Shown here in pieces: positions 1 through 5,789 of a stretch of 5,920 nt of DNA. Every line of letters begins with the position of its first letter. The first letter of the stretch is position 1. The translations under genes were made by a program, and so were the position numbers. This DNA comes from DATFEN01 sp035691285 (GTDB lineage Bacteria > Acidobacteriota > Vicinamibacteria > Fen-336), in contig DASSJI010000271.1 in NCBI GenBank assembly GCA_035691285.1, positions 1-5,920 on the forward strand. Direction: 5' to 3'. The notes below the pieces were generated by a model. It searched no databases and was not told the DNA's origin. It saw nothing but the letters and a program-made list of their open reading frames with translations.

Positions 1-918
1 CCGGTACGCCTCGGGCATCACGCTCTCGAGCTCGGCGATGGGCCGCGGCGTCCGGATGCCCGCGACGACGTCCTCCCCCTGGGCGTTCTGCAGGAACTCC
101 CCGTAGAACTCCCTGGCGCCCGTCGCGGGGTTGCGGGTGAAGCCCACGCCGGTCGCCGAGGTCTCGCCCATGTTCCCGAACACCATGGTCTGGACGTTCA
201 CGGCGGTGCCGAGGTCGTGGGGGATGTCGTTGAGGCGGCGATACGTGATCGCGCGCGGGTTGTTCCACGACTCGAACACGGCGTCCCGCGCGCCCTTGAG
301 CTGCTCCCTGGGATCCTGCGGGAACGGCCGGCCCCGCTCGGCCTTCACCACGCCCTTGAAGCGCTCGATTACCTCGTCCAGGGCGGCCTCGCCGAGCTCC
401 ACGTCGGCGGCCGCCTTGTGCTTCCGCTTGATCGCCGAGAGCTCGTGCTCGAAGCGGTCCTTGTCGATGCCGAGCACGACGTTCCCGTACATCTGGATGA
501 AGCGGCGATAGCTGTCCCTGGCGAAGCGGCCGTTGCCGGTCTTGGACTCGAGCCCGTGCACGGACGCGTCGTTGAGGCCGAGGTTCAGGATCGTGTCCAT
601 CATCCCGGGCATCGAGAACTTCGCGCCGCTGCGCACCGACACGAGCAGGGGATCCCGGGCGTCGCCGAGGCTCTTCCCCATCAGGCCCTGGAGGCGTTCG
701 AGGTTCAGCTCGATCTCCGCCTCGATCGCAGGCGTCAGCGACCCGCCCCGCTCCTGGTACAGGATGCAGGCGCGGGTCGAGATCGTGAAGCCAGGAGGCA
801 CCGGCAGGCCGGCGTTCGTCATCTCGGCGAGGCCCGCGCCCTTGCCGCCGAGGATGTCCTTCATGTCCTTGTGGCCGTCGGCCTTGCCGCCGCCGAAGAA
901 GAAGACGTGCTGACTCAC
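1..918 (-). CDS. ppdK: Pyruvate, phosphate dikinase, N-terminal 306 residues (cut by window edge)
   Basis: PPDK interconverts pyruvate, ATP and phosphate with PEP, AMP and pyrophosphate in the cytoplasm, linking glycolysis and gluconeogenesis. The visible part is the N-terminal ATP-grasp (nucleotide-binding) half. Seen: GGKGAGLAEM at residues 24-33, LPVPPGFTIST at 38-48, SVRSGAKFSMPGMMDTILNLG at about 94-114, and VQTMVFGNMGETSATGVGFTR at about 242-262 followed by GEFLQNAQGEDVVAGIRTP to 291. These are PPDK hallmarks rather than PEP synthase. Family proteins are about 870-900 residues, so the phosphohistidine and PEP/pyruvate domains lie beyond the window. The start is GTG at 918, which overlaps the glyS stop as GTGA; a GGGAGG Shine-Dalgarno lies six bases upstream, inside the last glyS codons. 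This implies translational coupling as the last visible gene of the operon. No frame break is seen. Confidence 0.96.
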   Translation of the reverse strand, partial: MSQHVFFFGGGKADGHKDMKDILGGKGAGLAEMTNAGLPVPPGFTISTRACILYQERGGSLTPAIEAEIELNLERLQGLMGKSLGDARDPLLVSVRSGAKFSMPGMMDTILNLGLNDASVHGLESKTGNGRFARDSYRRFIQMYGNVVLGIDKDRFEHELSAIKRKHKAAADVELGEAALDEVIERFKGVVKAERGRPFPQDPREQLKGARDAVFESWNNPRAITYRRLNDIPHDLGTAVNVQTMVFGNMGETSATGVGFTRNPATGAREFYGEFLQNAQGEDVVAGIRTPRPIAELESVMPEAYR

Positions 919-3086
919 GCTTGCCCTCCCAGTTTCGAGATGTCGGCGATCCGATAGAAGAGCGACAACGTGCGGGCCAGGAGGCCGAGGCGGTTCTCCC
1001 TGAGGCGCGGGTCCTCCGCCATGACCAGCACGTCGTCGAAGAAGCGGTCGACGGGAGCGCGCAGCGAGGCGAGCGCCCTGAGCCGCGCCTCGTAGCCGCC
1101 GTCGCGGCCGCCGAGCGCCGCCACGGCCCGGTCCAGCAGCCGCTCCGCTTCCTCCTGGAAGAGCGCGGCGTCGGGCCGGCCAGCCCGCATCTCCCCGAGG
1201 ATGTTGCGCGCGCGCTTGAACGCCACGGCCAGGTGCTCGAAGTCCTCCCGAGCCTCCTGCCGGACGCGGTGCAGCGCCCTGAGGCGCACCCAGGCCTCGT
1301 GGGGATCCTCGAGGGCGTCGGGCTCCCGGGCGCCGAGGACCGCTTCGACCTCGTCCGCGGGATAGCCCCGTGTCACGAGCACGTAGCGCAGGCGGTCGAG
1401 CAGGAAGCTCTCCAGCTCCGGGCCGACCTCCGCCGCCTTCCGCGGCACGCTGGCTCCGTACCCCGCCACGGCCGCAGCCACCAGCCGGCGAAGGTTGGGC
1501 CGCTCCTCGCCCTGCGCGGCGCTCCAGAAATCGAGGAGCACCCGGACGACCCCCTGGGCGGCGCGGCGCAGGCCGTAGGGGTCGCTGCTGCCCGTCGGCA
1601 TCAGCCCGATGCCGAAGTAGCCGGCCAGGGTGTCGAGCTTGTCTGCCAGGGAGACGGCGCCGAACACCGTCGCGTCCGCGCCGGCGAGGGCGTTCAGCGG
1701 CGCGCTCCCCTCCTCGATCGAGACCGGGTGGTAGTGCCATTGGACGGCGCTCGCGACGCCCTCCCAGCCCAGGCCCTGCGCCCGCAGGTAGATCCCGCCC
1801 ATCACGCCCTGGAGCTCCGGGAACTCCCGCACCATGAGCGTAGTGAGGTCGGCCTTCGCCAGGAGCGCCGCCTGGCGCGCCGCCTCGTGCTCGGGCTTCG
1901 TGAGGAGGCCCATCTCGGCGCCCATGGCGTCCACGAGCCGCGTCATCCGCTCGGCCTTCTCCCGGTAGCTCCCGAGCTTCTGGTGGAAGGCGACGCCGGA
2001 GAGGTCCTCGACCCGGTCGGTCAGGGGCCGCTTGAGGTCCTCCTCGAAGAAGAAGCGGCCGTCCCGAAGGCGGGCCACGACCACGCGCTCCATGCCGCGC
2101 ACGATCCCCTCGGCGCTTCCACCGTCGCCGTTGATGACGGCGGCGAAGCGCGTGACCGCGCCCCCCGACGCCACGGGCAGGTACTTCTGATGATGGACGA
2201 GGACCGTCTCCAGCACCTCGCGCGGCAGCGTCCGGAACTCGCCGGGAACGCTGCCGAGGACGACCGCCGGGTGCTCGACGAGGTCGCGCCACTCCTGGAG
2301 CAGGCCGCGGTCGTCGCCGACGCGGCCGCCCTGGGCGGCGAGGCCCTCGCGGATGCGCGCGGCGCGCTCCTCCGGGTCGAGGAGGACGAAGCGCTCGCGC
2401 AGCCTGTCGCGCAGCTCCGCGAACGACGCCACCGGCACCGGCTTGCCCGCCTCCCCACGGGGCAGGAAGCGGTGGCCGAACGTGTTTCGTCCGCTCTCCA
2501 CGACGGGCGCGCCCTTCTTCCCGGCGTCCAGCGAGTAGACCGTGAACGGCACCACCTCACCGTCCAGCAGCGCGACGAGCCAGCGGATCGGCCGCCCGAA
2601 CGGGAAGGCGCCCTTGCCGTCCTCGAGCCAGGCGTCCCAGCTCATGCGCTTCGGGAAGGCGAGGGCGCGGAGGGTCTGGGCGATCAGGCCGGGAAGCACC
2701 TCCCAAGCGGGACGGCCTTCGAGGCGCCGGACATGGGCGAGGTAGAGGGCCTCGCCGGCGTTCGGCTTCGGCAGGGCCAGGAGCTCCTCGGGCGCACGCC
2801 CGACCTTCTTCGCGAAGCCCTTCGCCGCGCTCGTCCACGCGCCGCCTTCGTCCCTGGCGGCGCTCTGGGGCGGACCGAAGACCGTCTCCTCGCGGTCCTC
2901 CTGGCGCGCGGGCACCTCGGCCACCAGCACGAGGCGCCGCGGGGTCCAGAAGCTGCGGACCTCGGCGGCGCCAAGCGGCTCCCTGGCGGCGAGCTCGGCG
3001 AAGCGCCCGCGAAGCTGCTCCCCGAGGCCAGGCAGCCAGGGCGCCGGGATCTCCTCGCAGCCGACCTCGAGCAGGAACTCAGCCAC
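915..3086 (-). CDS. glyS: Glycyl-tRNA synthetase beta subunit
   Basis: This is the large tRNA-binding subunit of the bacterial alpha2-beta2 glycyl-tRNA synthetase; with GlyQ it charges tRNA-Gly in the cytoplasm. It is 723 residues, slightly longer than the roughly 690 of E. coli. Seen: the N-terminal FLLEVGCEEIPA (4-15), FPFGRPIRWLVALLDGEVV (161-179), NTFGHRF (201-207), HHQKYLPV (298-305), RFFFEEDLKRPL (344-355), the helical HD-like region with KADLTTLMVREFPELQGVMG (411-430), SDPYGLRRAA (501-510), and the C-terminal anticodon-binding end FFDDVLVMAEDPRLRENRLGLL (about 682-703) and ADISKL (714-719). The GTG start at 3086 lies 8 bp inside the end of glyQ, with GAGG six bases upstream; its TGA overlaps the ppdK start. 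The antisense strand is open over the whole gene, a side effect of high-GC codon use. The gene looks complete and functional. Confidence 0.97.
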   Translation of the reverse strand: MAEFLLEVGCEEIPAPWLPGLGEQLRGRFAELAAREPLGAAEVRSFWTPRRLVLVAEVPARQEDREETVFGPPQSAARDEGGAWTSAAKGFAKKVGRAPEELLALPKPNAGEALYLAHVRRLEGRPAWEVLPGLIAQTLRALAFPKRMSWDAWLEDGKGAFPFGRPIRWLVALLDGEVVPFTVYSLDAGKKGAPVVESGRNTFGHRFLPRGEAGKPVPVASFAELRDRLRERFVLLDPEERAARIREGLAAQGGRVGDDRGLLQEWRDLVEHPAVVLGSVPGEFRTLPREVLETVLVHHQKYLPVASGGAVTRFAAVINGDGGSAEGIVRGMERVVVARLRDGRFFFEEDLKRPLTDRVEDLSGVAFHQKLGSYREKAERMTRLVDAMGAEMGLLTKPEHEAARQAALLAKADLTTLMVREFPELQGVMGGIYLRAQGLGWEGVASAVQWHYHPVSIEEGSAPLNALAGADATVFGAVSLADKLDTLAGYFGIGLMPTGSSDPYGLRRAAQGVVRVLLDFWSAAQGEERPNLRRLVAAAVAGYGASVPRKAAEVGPELESFLLDRLRYVLVTRGYPADEVEAVLGAREPDALEDPHEAWVRLRALHRVRQEAREDFEHLAVAFKRARNILGEMRAGRPDAALFQEEAERLLDRAVAALGGRDGGYEARLRALASLRAPVDRFFDDVLVMAEDPRLRENRLGLLARTLSLFYRIADISKLGGQA

Positions 3087-3954
3087 GGGCGGCCTCGCCC
3101 TCGGCCCTGGGCGGCGCCACGTATGCCGCCGCGATCGCGCACGCCAGCTTGCGGATGCCGAGGATCATCCCGGCGCGCTGGCTGACGGAGATCGCGCCGC
3201 GGGCGTCGAGGATGTTGAACGCATGCGAGCTCTTCAGGCACCAGTCGTACGCGGCGAGCATCGCGCGCCCGCCCGGCGCCTCCAGGGTGCGCCAGCCCTC
3301 CTTGAGGTACTTGTCGAACAGCTCGCGGAACAGCTCCACGTCCGCCAGCTCGAACGAGTAGCGCGAGAGCTGGTACTCCTCCTCGTGCCGAACGTCGCGG
3401 TACAGGCGATCGCGCGACCAGCGCACCTTGTACACGTCGTCCACGTCCTGAAGGTACATGGCGATCCGCTCGAGGCCGTAGGTGATCTCCGCCGAGATCG
3501 GCTGCAGGTCGATCCCGCCCGCCTGCTGGAAGTACGTGAACTGGGTGATCTCCAGGCCGTCGAGCAGCACCTGCCAGCCGATTCCCCACGCGCCGAGGGT
3601 CGGAGACTCCCAGTTGTCCTCCTCGAAGCGCACGTCGTGGGCCGCCGGGTCGATGCCGAGGGCCACCAGGCTCCCCAGGTACACGTCCTGGACGGCGGCC
3701 GGCGCGGGCTTCAGGACGACCTGGAACTGCTCGTGCTTGTACAGCCGGTTCGGGTTCTCGCCGTAGCGGCCGTCGGCAGGCCGCCGCGACGGCTGGCAGT
3801 AGGCGACGCGCCAGGGCTTCGGGCCCAGCACGCGGAGGAACGTCTCCGGGTGCATGGTGCCGGCGCCCACCTCGGCGTCCCACGGCTGATGGATGAGACA
3901 GCCCCGCTCGGACCAGTAGCGCTCCAGCGCGAACAGGATCTCCTGGAGCGTCAC
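3079..3954 (-). CDS. glyQ: Glycyl-tRNA synthetase alpha subunit
   Basis: This is the class II catalytic subunit of alpha2-beta2 glycyl-tRNA synthetase; it binds glycine and ATP and needs GlyS for tRNA charging. The 291 residues match the family length (E. coli 303). Seen: TLQEILFALERYWSERGC at the start, EVGAGTMHPETFLRVLGP (28-45), the motif-2 region YCQPSRRPADGRYGENPNR (52-70), FEEDNWESPTLGAWGIGW (110-127), EITQFTYFQQAGG (135-147), the motif-3 region EITYGLERIAMYLQ (156-169) and SHAFNILDARGAISVSQR (243-260). The frame stays open upstream to about 4479, but that is overlap with recO; homology begins at TLQEI, and GTG at 3954 follows a GGAGG eight bases upstream. The GTG overlaps the recO TGA as GTGA. 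The Shine-Dalgarno falls in the hairpin at 3961-3983, so access probably depends on ribosomes finishing recO. Confidence 0.97.
   Translation of the reverse strand: MTLQEILFALERYWSERGCLIHQPWDAEVGAGTMHPETFLRVLGPKPWRVAYCQPSRRPADGRYGENPNRLYKHEQFQVVLKPAPAAVQDVYLGSLVALGIDPAAHDVRFEEDNWESPTLGAWGIGWQVLLDGLEITQFTYFQQAGGIDLQPISAEITYGLERIAMYLQDVDDVYKVRWSRDRLYRDVRHEEEYQLSRYSFELADVELFRELFDKYLKEGWRTLEAPGGRAMLAAYDWCLKSSHAFNILDARGAISVSQRAGMILGIRKLACAIAAAYVAPPRAEGEAARG
3087..3100 (-). promoter_or_regulatory. Small hairpin carrying the glyS ribosome binding site
   Basis: In the mRNA direction a GGGCG/CGCCC stem of 5 bp closes a four-base AGGC loop directly before the glyS GTG. The Shine-Dalgarno GAGG (3093-3096) is shared between the stem and the loop. 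The site lies inside the glyQ coding end, so ribosomes translating glyQ would melt it. Short GC stems are frequent by chance at this base composition, so a regulatory role is only a suggestion. Confidence 0.3.
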
Positions 3955-4694
3955 GAAGCGGTCCTCCGGACGTCCTGGAGGACGCGCACCGAGCGGAGGT
4001 CGCGCTCCAGGTGCCGGCGGATCAGGTCTTGATGGAAGCCCTCGAGCGCCAGGCACTCCGGGGATGGCGCCTCCACGCCCGCCGGAGGGGTCGCGAAGGT
4101 CCGCTCGAGGAAGGCTCTCGCCTCGCGTCCGAGGATCGGGCCGGTGGCCGGGCCGCAGTCCCCGCAGACGAAGCCGTGTGCCGCCTCGTGGTAGAGGAGC
4201 GTCCCCTTGGGGAGCGCGCGCCCGCAGCCCGCGCAGCGGTCGAGGGGCGGGTAGATCCCGTGGAGCCGGAGCAGCCAGGCCTCGAGATAACGCGTCAGCG
4301 CCACGACGTCCTTCCCCTCCTCGGCGGCCCGCACCACGGCGGTCGCGAGCCGGTAGACGGCGTCCTCCGCCTCGCCCTCCTGGGCGAAGGCGTCGATCAG
4401 CTCGACGAAGTACGACAGCGCGAGCGCGCACTCGAGGCCCCGTCCACCGGCCGGGAACGCCGAGCGCAGCAGCTCGCACCCTCCCAGCCTCAGCAGCTCC
4501 GCGCCCTGCCGCCCGTAGAGCGACACGCGAACCTCGCTCAACGGCTCGAGGGCCGACTGGTACCGGCTCCGGCCGCTGCGCGCGCCCTTCGCCACCGCCC
4601 GCACCTTTCCGCGCTCCCGGGTCAGCAGCACGACCACCTTGCTCGACTCGCCCAGCTTGTACGAGCGAAGGACCAGGGCGTCCGAGGCGACCAT
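3951..4694 (-). CDS. recO: DNA repair protein RecO
   Basis: RecO is the recombination mediator of the RecFOR pathway; it anneals SSB-coated single strands and, with RecR, helps load RecA. It is 247 residues, near the E. coli 242. Seen: the N-terminal OB-fold strand pattern with SDALVLRSYKLGESSKVVVLLT (residues 4-25) and GKVRAVAKGARSGRSRY (29-45), a helical middle with LALSYFVELIDAF (91-103), and a CxxC...CxxC zinc site (Cys154, 157, 177, 180) as in Deinococcus-type RecO. The end VRVLQDVRRTAS is short and basic. The frame opens at GTG 4745, but homology begins at MVASDA, so ATG 4694 is preferred (GAAAG six bases upstream); ATG 4700 is nearly as good and adds two residues. It is first in the recO-glyQ-glyS-ppdK operon, and its last codons carry the glyQ translation signals. 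Confidence 0.93.
   Translation of the reverse strand: MVASDALVLRSYKLGESSKVVVLLTRERGKVRAVAKGARSGRSRYQSALEPLSEVRVSLYGRQGAELLRLGGCELLRSAFPAGGRGLECALALSYFVELIDAFAQEGEAEDAVYRLATAVVRAAEEGKDVVALTRYLEAWLLRLHGIYPPLDRCAGCGRALPKGTLLYHEAAHGFVCGDCGPATGPILGREARAFLERTFATPPAGVEAPSPECLALEGFHQDLIRRHLERDLRSVRVLQDVRRTAS
3961..3983 (-). promoter_or_regulatory. Hairpin that sequesters the glyQ Shine-Dalgarno
   Basis: In the transcript, GUCCUCC (3983 to 3977) is the exact complement of GGAGGAC (3967 to 3961), giving a 7-bp perfect stem with a nine-base loop. The 3' arm contains the GGAGG that serves glyQ, eight bases before its GTG. The whole stem lies inside the recO reading frame (residues VLQDVRRT). A ribosome finishing recO would open the stem and expose the site, while an idle transcript would hide it. 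The pairing is seen directly; the coupling role is inferred. Confidence 0.55.
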
Positions 4695-4735
4695 GGGCAT
4701 CTTTCGGGAGAGACGGCGTGCTTCGCGGACCGCGT

Positions 4736-4741
4736 AAGTTA
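4736..4741 (-). promoter_or_regulatory. Possible -10 element for the recO operon
   Basis: TAACTT preceded by TGC gives an extended -10 pattern (TGnTAACTT, three of six matches to TATAAT), which would start transcription about 30 bases before the recO ATG. No good -35 is found 16-18 bp upstream; that stretch is instead occupied by the inverted repeat at 4748-4774. This is a weak call. Confidence 0.25.
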
Positions 4742-4747
4742 GCACGA

Positions 4748-4774
4748 GGCGGCCGCGGACGCCACGCGGCCGCC
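4748..4774. repeat. Perfect 10-bp inverted repeat in the divergent intergenic region
   Basis: GGCGGCCGCG (4748-4757) and CGCGGCCGCC (4765-4774) are exact reverse complements separated by seven bases. Each arm contains the palindrome GCGGCCGC (4749-4756 and 4766-4773), so the element is also a direct repeat with 17-bp spacing, roughly 1.6 helical turns. It is not followed by a T-run on either strand, so it does not look like an intrinsic terminator. Its place between the divergent genes, over the -35 side of the recO start region, fits an operator or a cruciform-forming site. Confidence 0.6.
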
Positions 4775-4842
4775 GTTCCGCGTCCCTGGATTCAAGAAGG
4801 CGCGCGAGACCCGGATCGAGTGAGACGGCGCGGCGCCTCTCG

Positions 4843-4851
4843 TGTTAGCTT
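4843..4851 (+). promoter_or_regulatory. Possible extended -10 element for the rhodanese gene
   Basis: TGTTAGCTT fits TGnTAnnnT, an extended -10, and ends seven bases before the GTG start, so transcription would begin at or next to the start codon. No clear -35 is seen. It resembles the better supported TAGCAT element before the lipoprotein gene at 5775-5780. Confidence 0.35.
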
Positions 4852-4857
4852 CGGAGG

Positions 4858-5310
4858 GTGAAGCTCGCGCTCCGCGCCCTTCTCATCGTCGCCGCGGGAA
4901 CCGGTCTCGGCCTGTCCTGGAATCAGCTCTCGGGCCGCGGCTTCGCCCTCGACCGGAACGTGCTCGTGAAGGACGGCGACCAGATCGTCGAGGCCGCCGC
5001 GGCGCGACAGCGCCTCGAAAAGGGCGCCCTGTTCCTCGATGCCCGGCCGGTCGAGTTCTACGAGATGGCGCACATCCCCGGCGCGCTGCCGCTGCCCGAG
5101 GAGGAGTTCGACGGCGCGTTCGCCAGGCTCGAGCCCCGGCTGCGCGAGAGCCTCGAGGTGATCGTCTACTGCGCGGGCTTCGGCTGCGAGGCCAGCCACA
5201 TCGTCGCCCGCAAGCTCAAGGAGCGCGGGATCCCCGCGGCGATCCTCCACGAGGGCTGGCCCGCCTGGGAGGACGCCGGCTACCCGGTCCGAGCGGGCCG
5301 CGCGCCTTGA
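4858..5310 (+). CDS. Membrane-anchored (probably periplasmic) single-domain rhodanese-like protein
   Basis: Rhodaneses carry a persulfide on an active-site cysteine and move sulfane sulfur between thiols. The protein is 150 residues. An N-terminal basic-hydrophobic segment (KLALRALLIVAAGTGLGLSW, 2-21) looks like an uncleaved signal anchor, with no lipobox. The rhodanese fold follows: FLDARPVEFYEMAHIPGALPL (59-79, the CH2A-like motif), active-site loop YCAGFGCEAS (104-113) with candidate catalytic Cys105 and a second Cys110, and the C-terminal GWPAWEDAGYPV (133-144). GTG 4858 is chosen because TAG at 4846 closes the frame upstream and the next in-frame starts (4960, 4966) would remove the anchor. 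GGAGG directly abuts the GTG, too close for normal Shine-Dalgarno use. The gene overlaps the MauE-like gene by 4 bp, so the two probably act together. The sulfur substrate is unknown. Confidence 0.88.
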   Translation: MKLALRALLIVAAGTGLGLSWNQLSGRGFALDRNVLVKDGDQIVEAAAARQRLEKGALFLDARPVEFYEMAHIPGALPLPEEEFDGAFARLEPRLRESLEVIVYCAGFGCEASHIVARKLKERGIPAAILHEGWPAWEDAGYPVRAGRAP

Positions 5311-5777
5311 GCTTCCTCGACCGGAGGCCGGTCCAGTGGGCCCTCGGTCTGCTGCTCGGCGCGGTCTTCATCTATGCGAGCTGGGACAAGATCCTCAACC
5401 CGTCCGAGTTCGCCCGCATCGTCTACCACTACCAGCTCATCGGGCCGAGCCGGAGCCTCGGCCCGCTGCCGGCGAACCTCCTCGCCGTCACCCTGCCCTG
5501 GATCGAGCTGGTCGTGGGCCTGCTGCTCGCGACCGGCCTGTGGCGGCGCGAGGCCGCAGCGGTCGCGGCCGTGATGCTGCTGGTGTTCGTCGCGGCCGTG
5601 GGCGCGGCCCTCGCCCGCGGCATCGATCTCGAGAACTGCGGCTGCTTCACCGTGACCGGAACGGGCCGTGCGGCCGGCCTCAGGCTGATCGCAGGCGATC
5701 TCCTGCTGCTCGGCGCGGCGGCGGCACTCGCCGCGCCGCGACGTCGCCCGTTGACAAGCGCTGGACCCGCCGCATAG
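5307..5777 (+). CDS. MauE/DoxX-like redox-associated integral membrane protein
   Basis: This is a 156-residue inner-membrane protein with four predicted helices, at about 10-27, 56-79, 82-104 and 124-143. Between the third and fourth helices is ENCGCF (110-114), with Cys111 and Cys113 forming the CxC pair typical of MauE/DoxX-type proteins. In that family MauE supports disulfide formation in methylamine dehydrogenase and DoxX relatives take part in sulfur or quinone redox chemistry. TTG at 5307 overlaps the upstream TGA as TTGA; no ATG or GTG start precedes the first helix, and no strong Shine-Dalgarno is seen, so translation probably depends on the rhodanese gene. The basic tail RRR (145-147) ends the fourth helix. 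The family call rests on helix layout and the CxC motif; the specific function is unknown. No mau dehydrogenase genes are in view. Confidence 0.82.
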   Translation: MSFLDRRPVQWALGLLLGAVFIYASWDKILNPSEFARIVYHYQLIGPSRSLGPLPANLLAVTLPWIELVVGLLLATGLWRREAAAVAAVMLLVFVAAVGAALARGIDLENCGCFTVTGTGRAAGLRLIAGDLLLLGAAAALAAPRRRPLTSAGPAA

Positions 5778-5780
5778 CAT
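5751..5780 (+). promoter_or_regulatory. Sigma-70-type promoter for the lipoprotein gene
   Basis: A perfect -35 TTGACA (5751-5756) is followed after 18 bp by TAGCAT (5775-5780), four of six matches to TATAAT. Transcription would start at about 5786-5788, two to four bases before the ATG at 5790. The element lies over the last codons and stop of the MauE-like gene. The bases before the ATG (CGCCGCCCC) hold no Shine-Dalgarno, which fits a leaderless or near-leaderless message. Confidence 0.6.
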
Positions 5781-5789
5781 CGCCGCCCC

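Noticed and set aside
217..957. 246-codon plus-strand frame opposite ppdK
   Set aside because: It lies antisense to conserved PPDK motifs, has biased composition and no recognisable domain; the real gene is the GTG-started minus-strand frame.
921..3185. 754-codon open frame antisense to glyS
   Set aside because: It is a shadow of high-GC codon use: the protein is low-complexity and rich in Arg, Glu, Leu and Ala with no family motifs, whereas the opposite strand is an unmistakable glyS.
2684..3883. 399-codon minus-strand frame across glyQ and glyS
   Set aside because: It is out of frame with both synthetase genes, which are fully supported by motifs; its product is Arg/Pro/Gly-rich filler.
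3955..4479. Long N-terminal extension of glyQ into recO
   Set aside because: The extension is out-of-frame recO sequence without GlyQ homology; GTG 3954 has a proper ribosome binding site and begins exactly where the family does.
4695..4745. Upstream GTG start for recO adding 17 residues
   Set aside because: The added stretch is not RecO-like and overlaps the possible -10; ATG 4694 or 4700 matches the family start.
4748..4774. Intrinsic terminator at the intergenic inverted repeat
   Set aside because: There is no T-run after the stem on either strand, and the flanking genes diverge, so neither needs a terminator here.
4842..5306. Long N-terminal extension of the MauE-like frame through the rhodanese gene
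   Set aside because: The upstream part is out-of-frame rhodanese sequence, Arg/Pro-rich and unlike any membrane protein; the TTG at 5307 sits just before the first helix.
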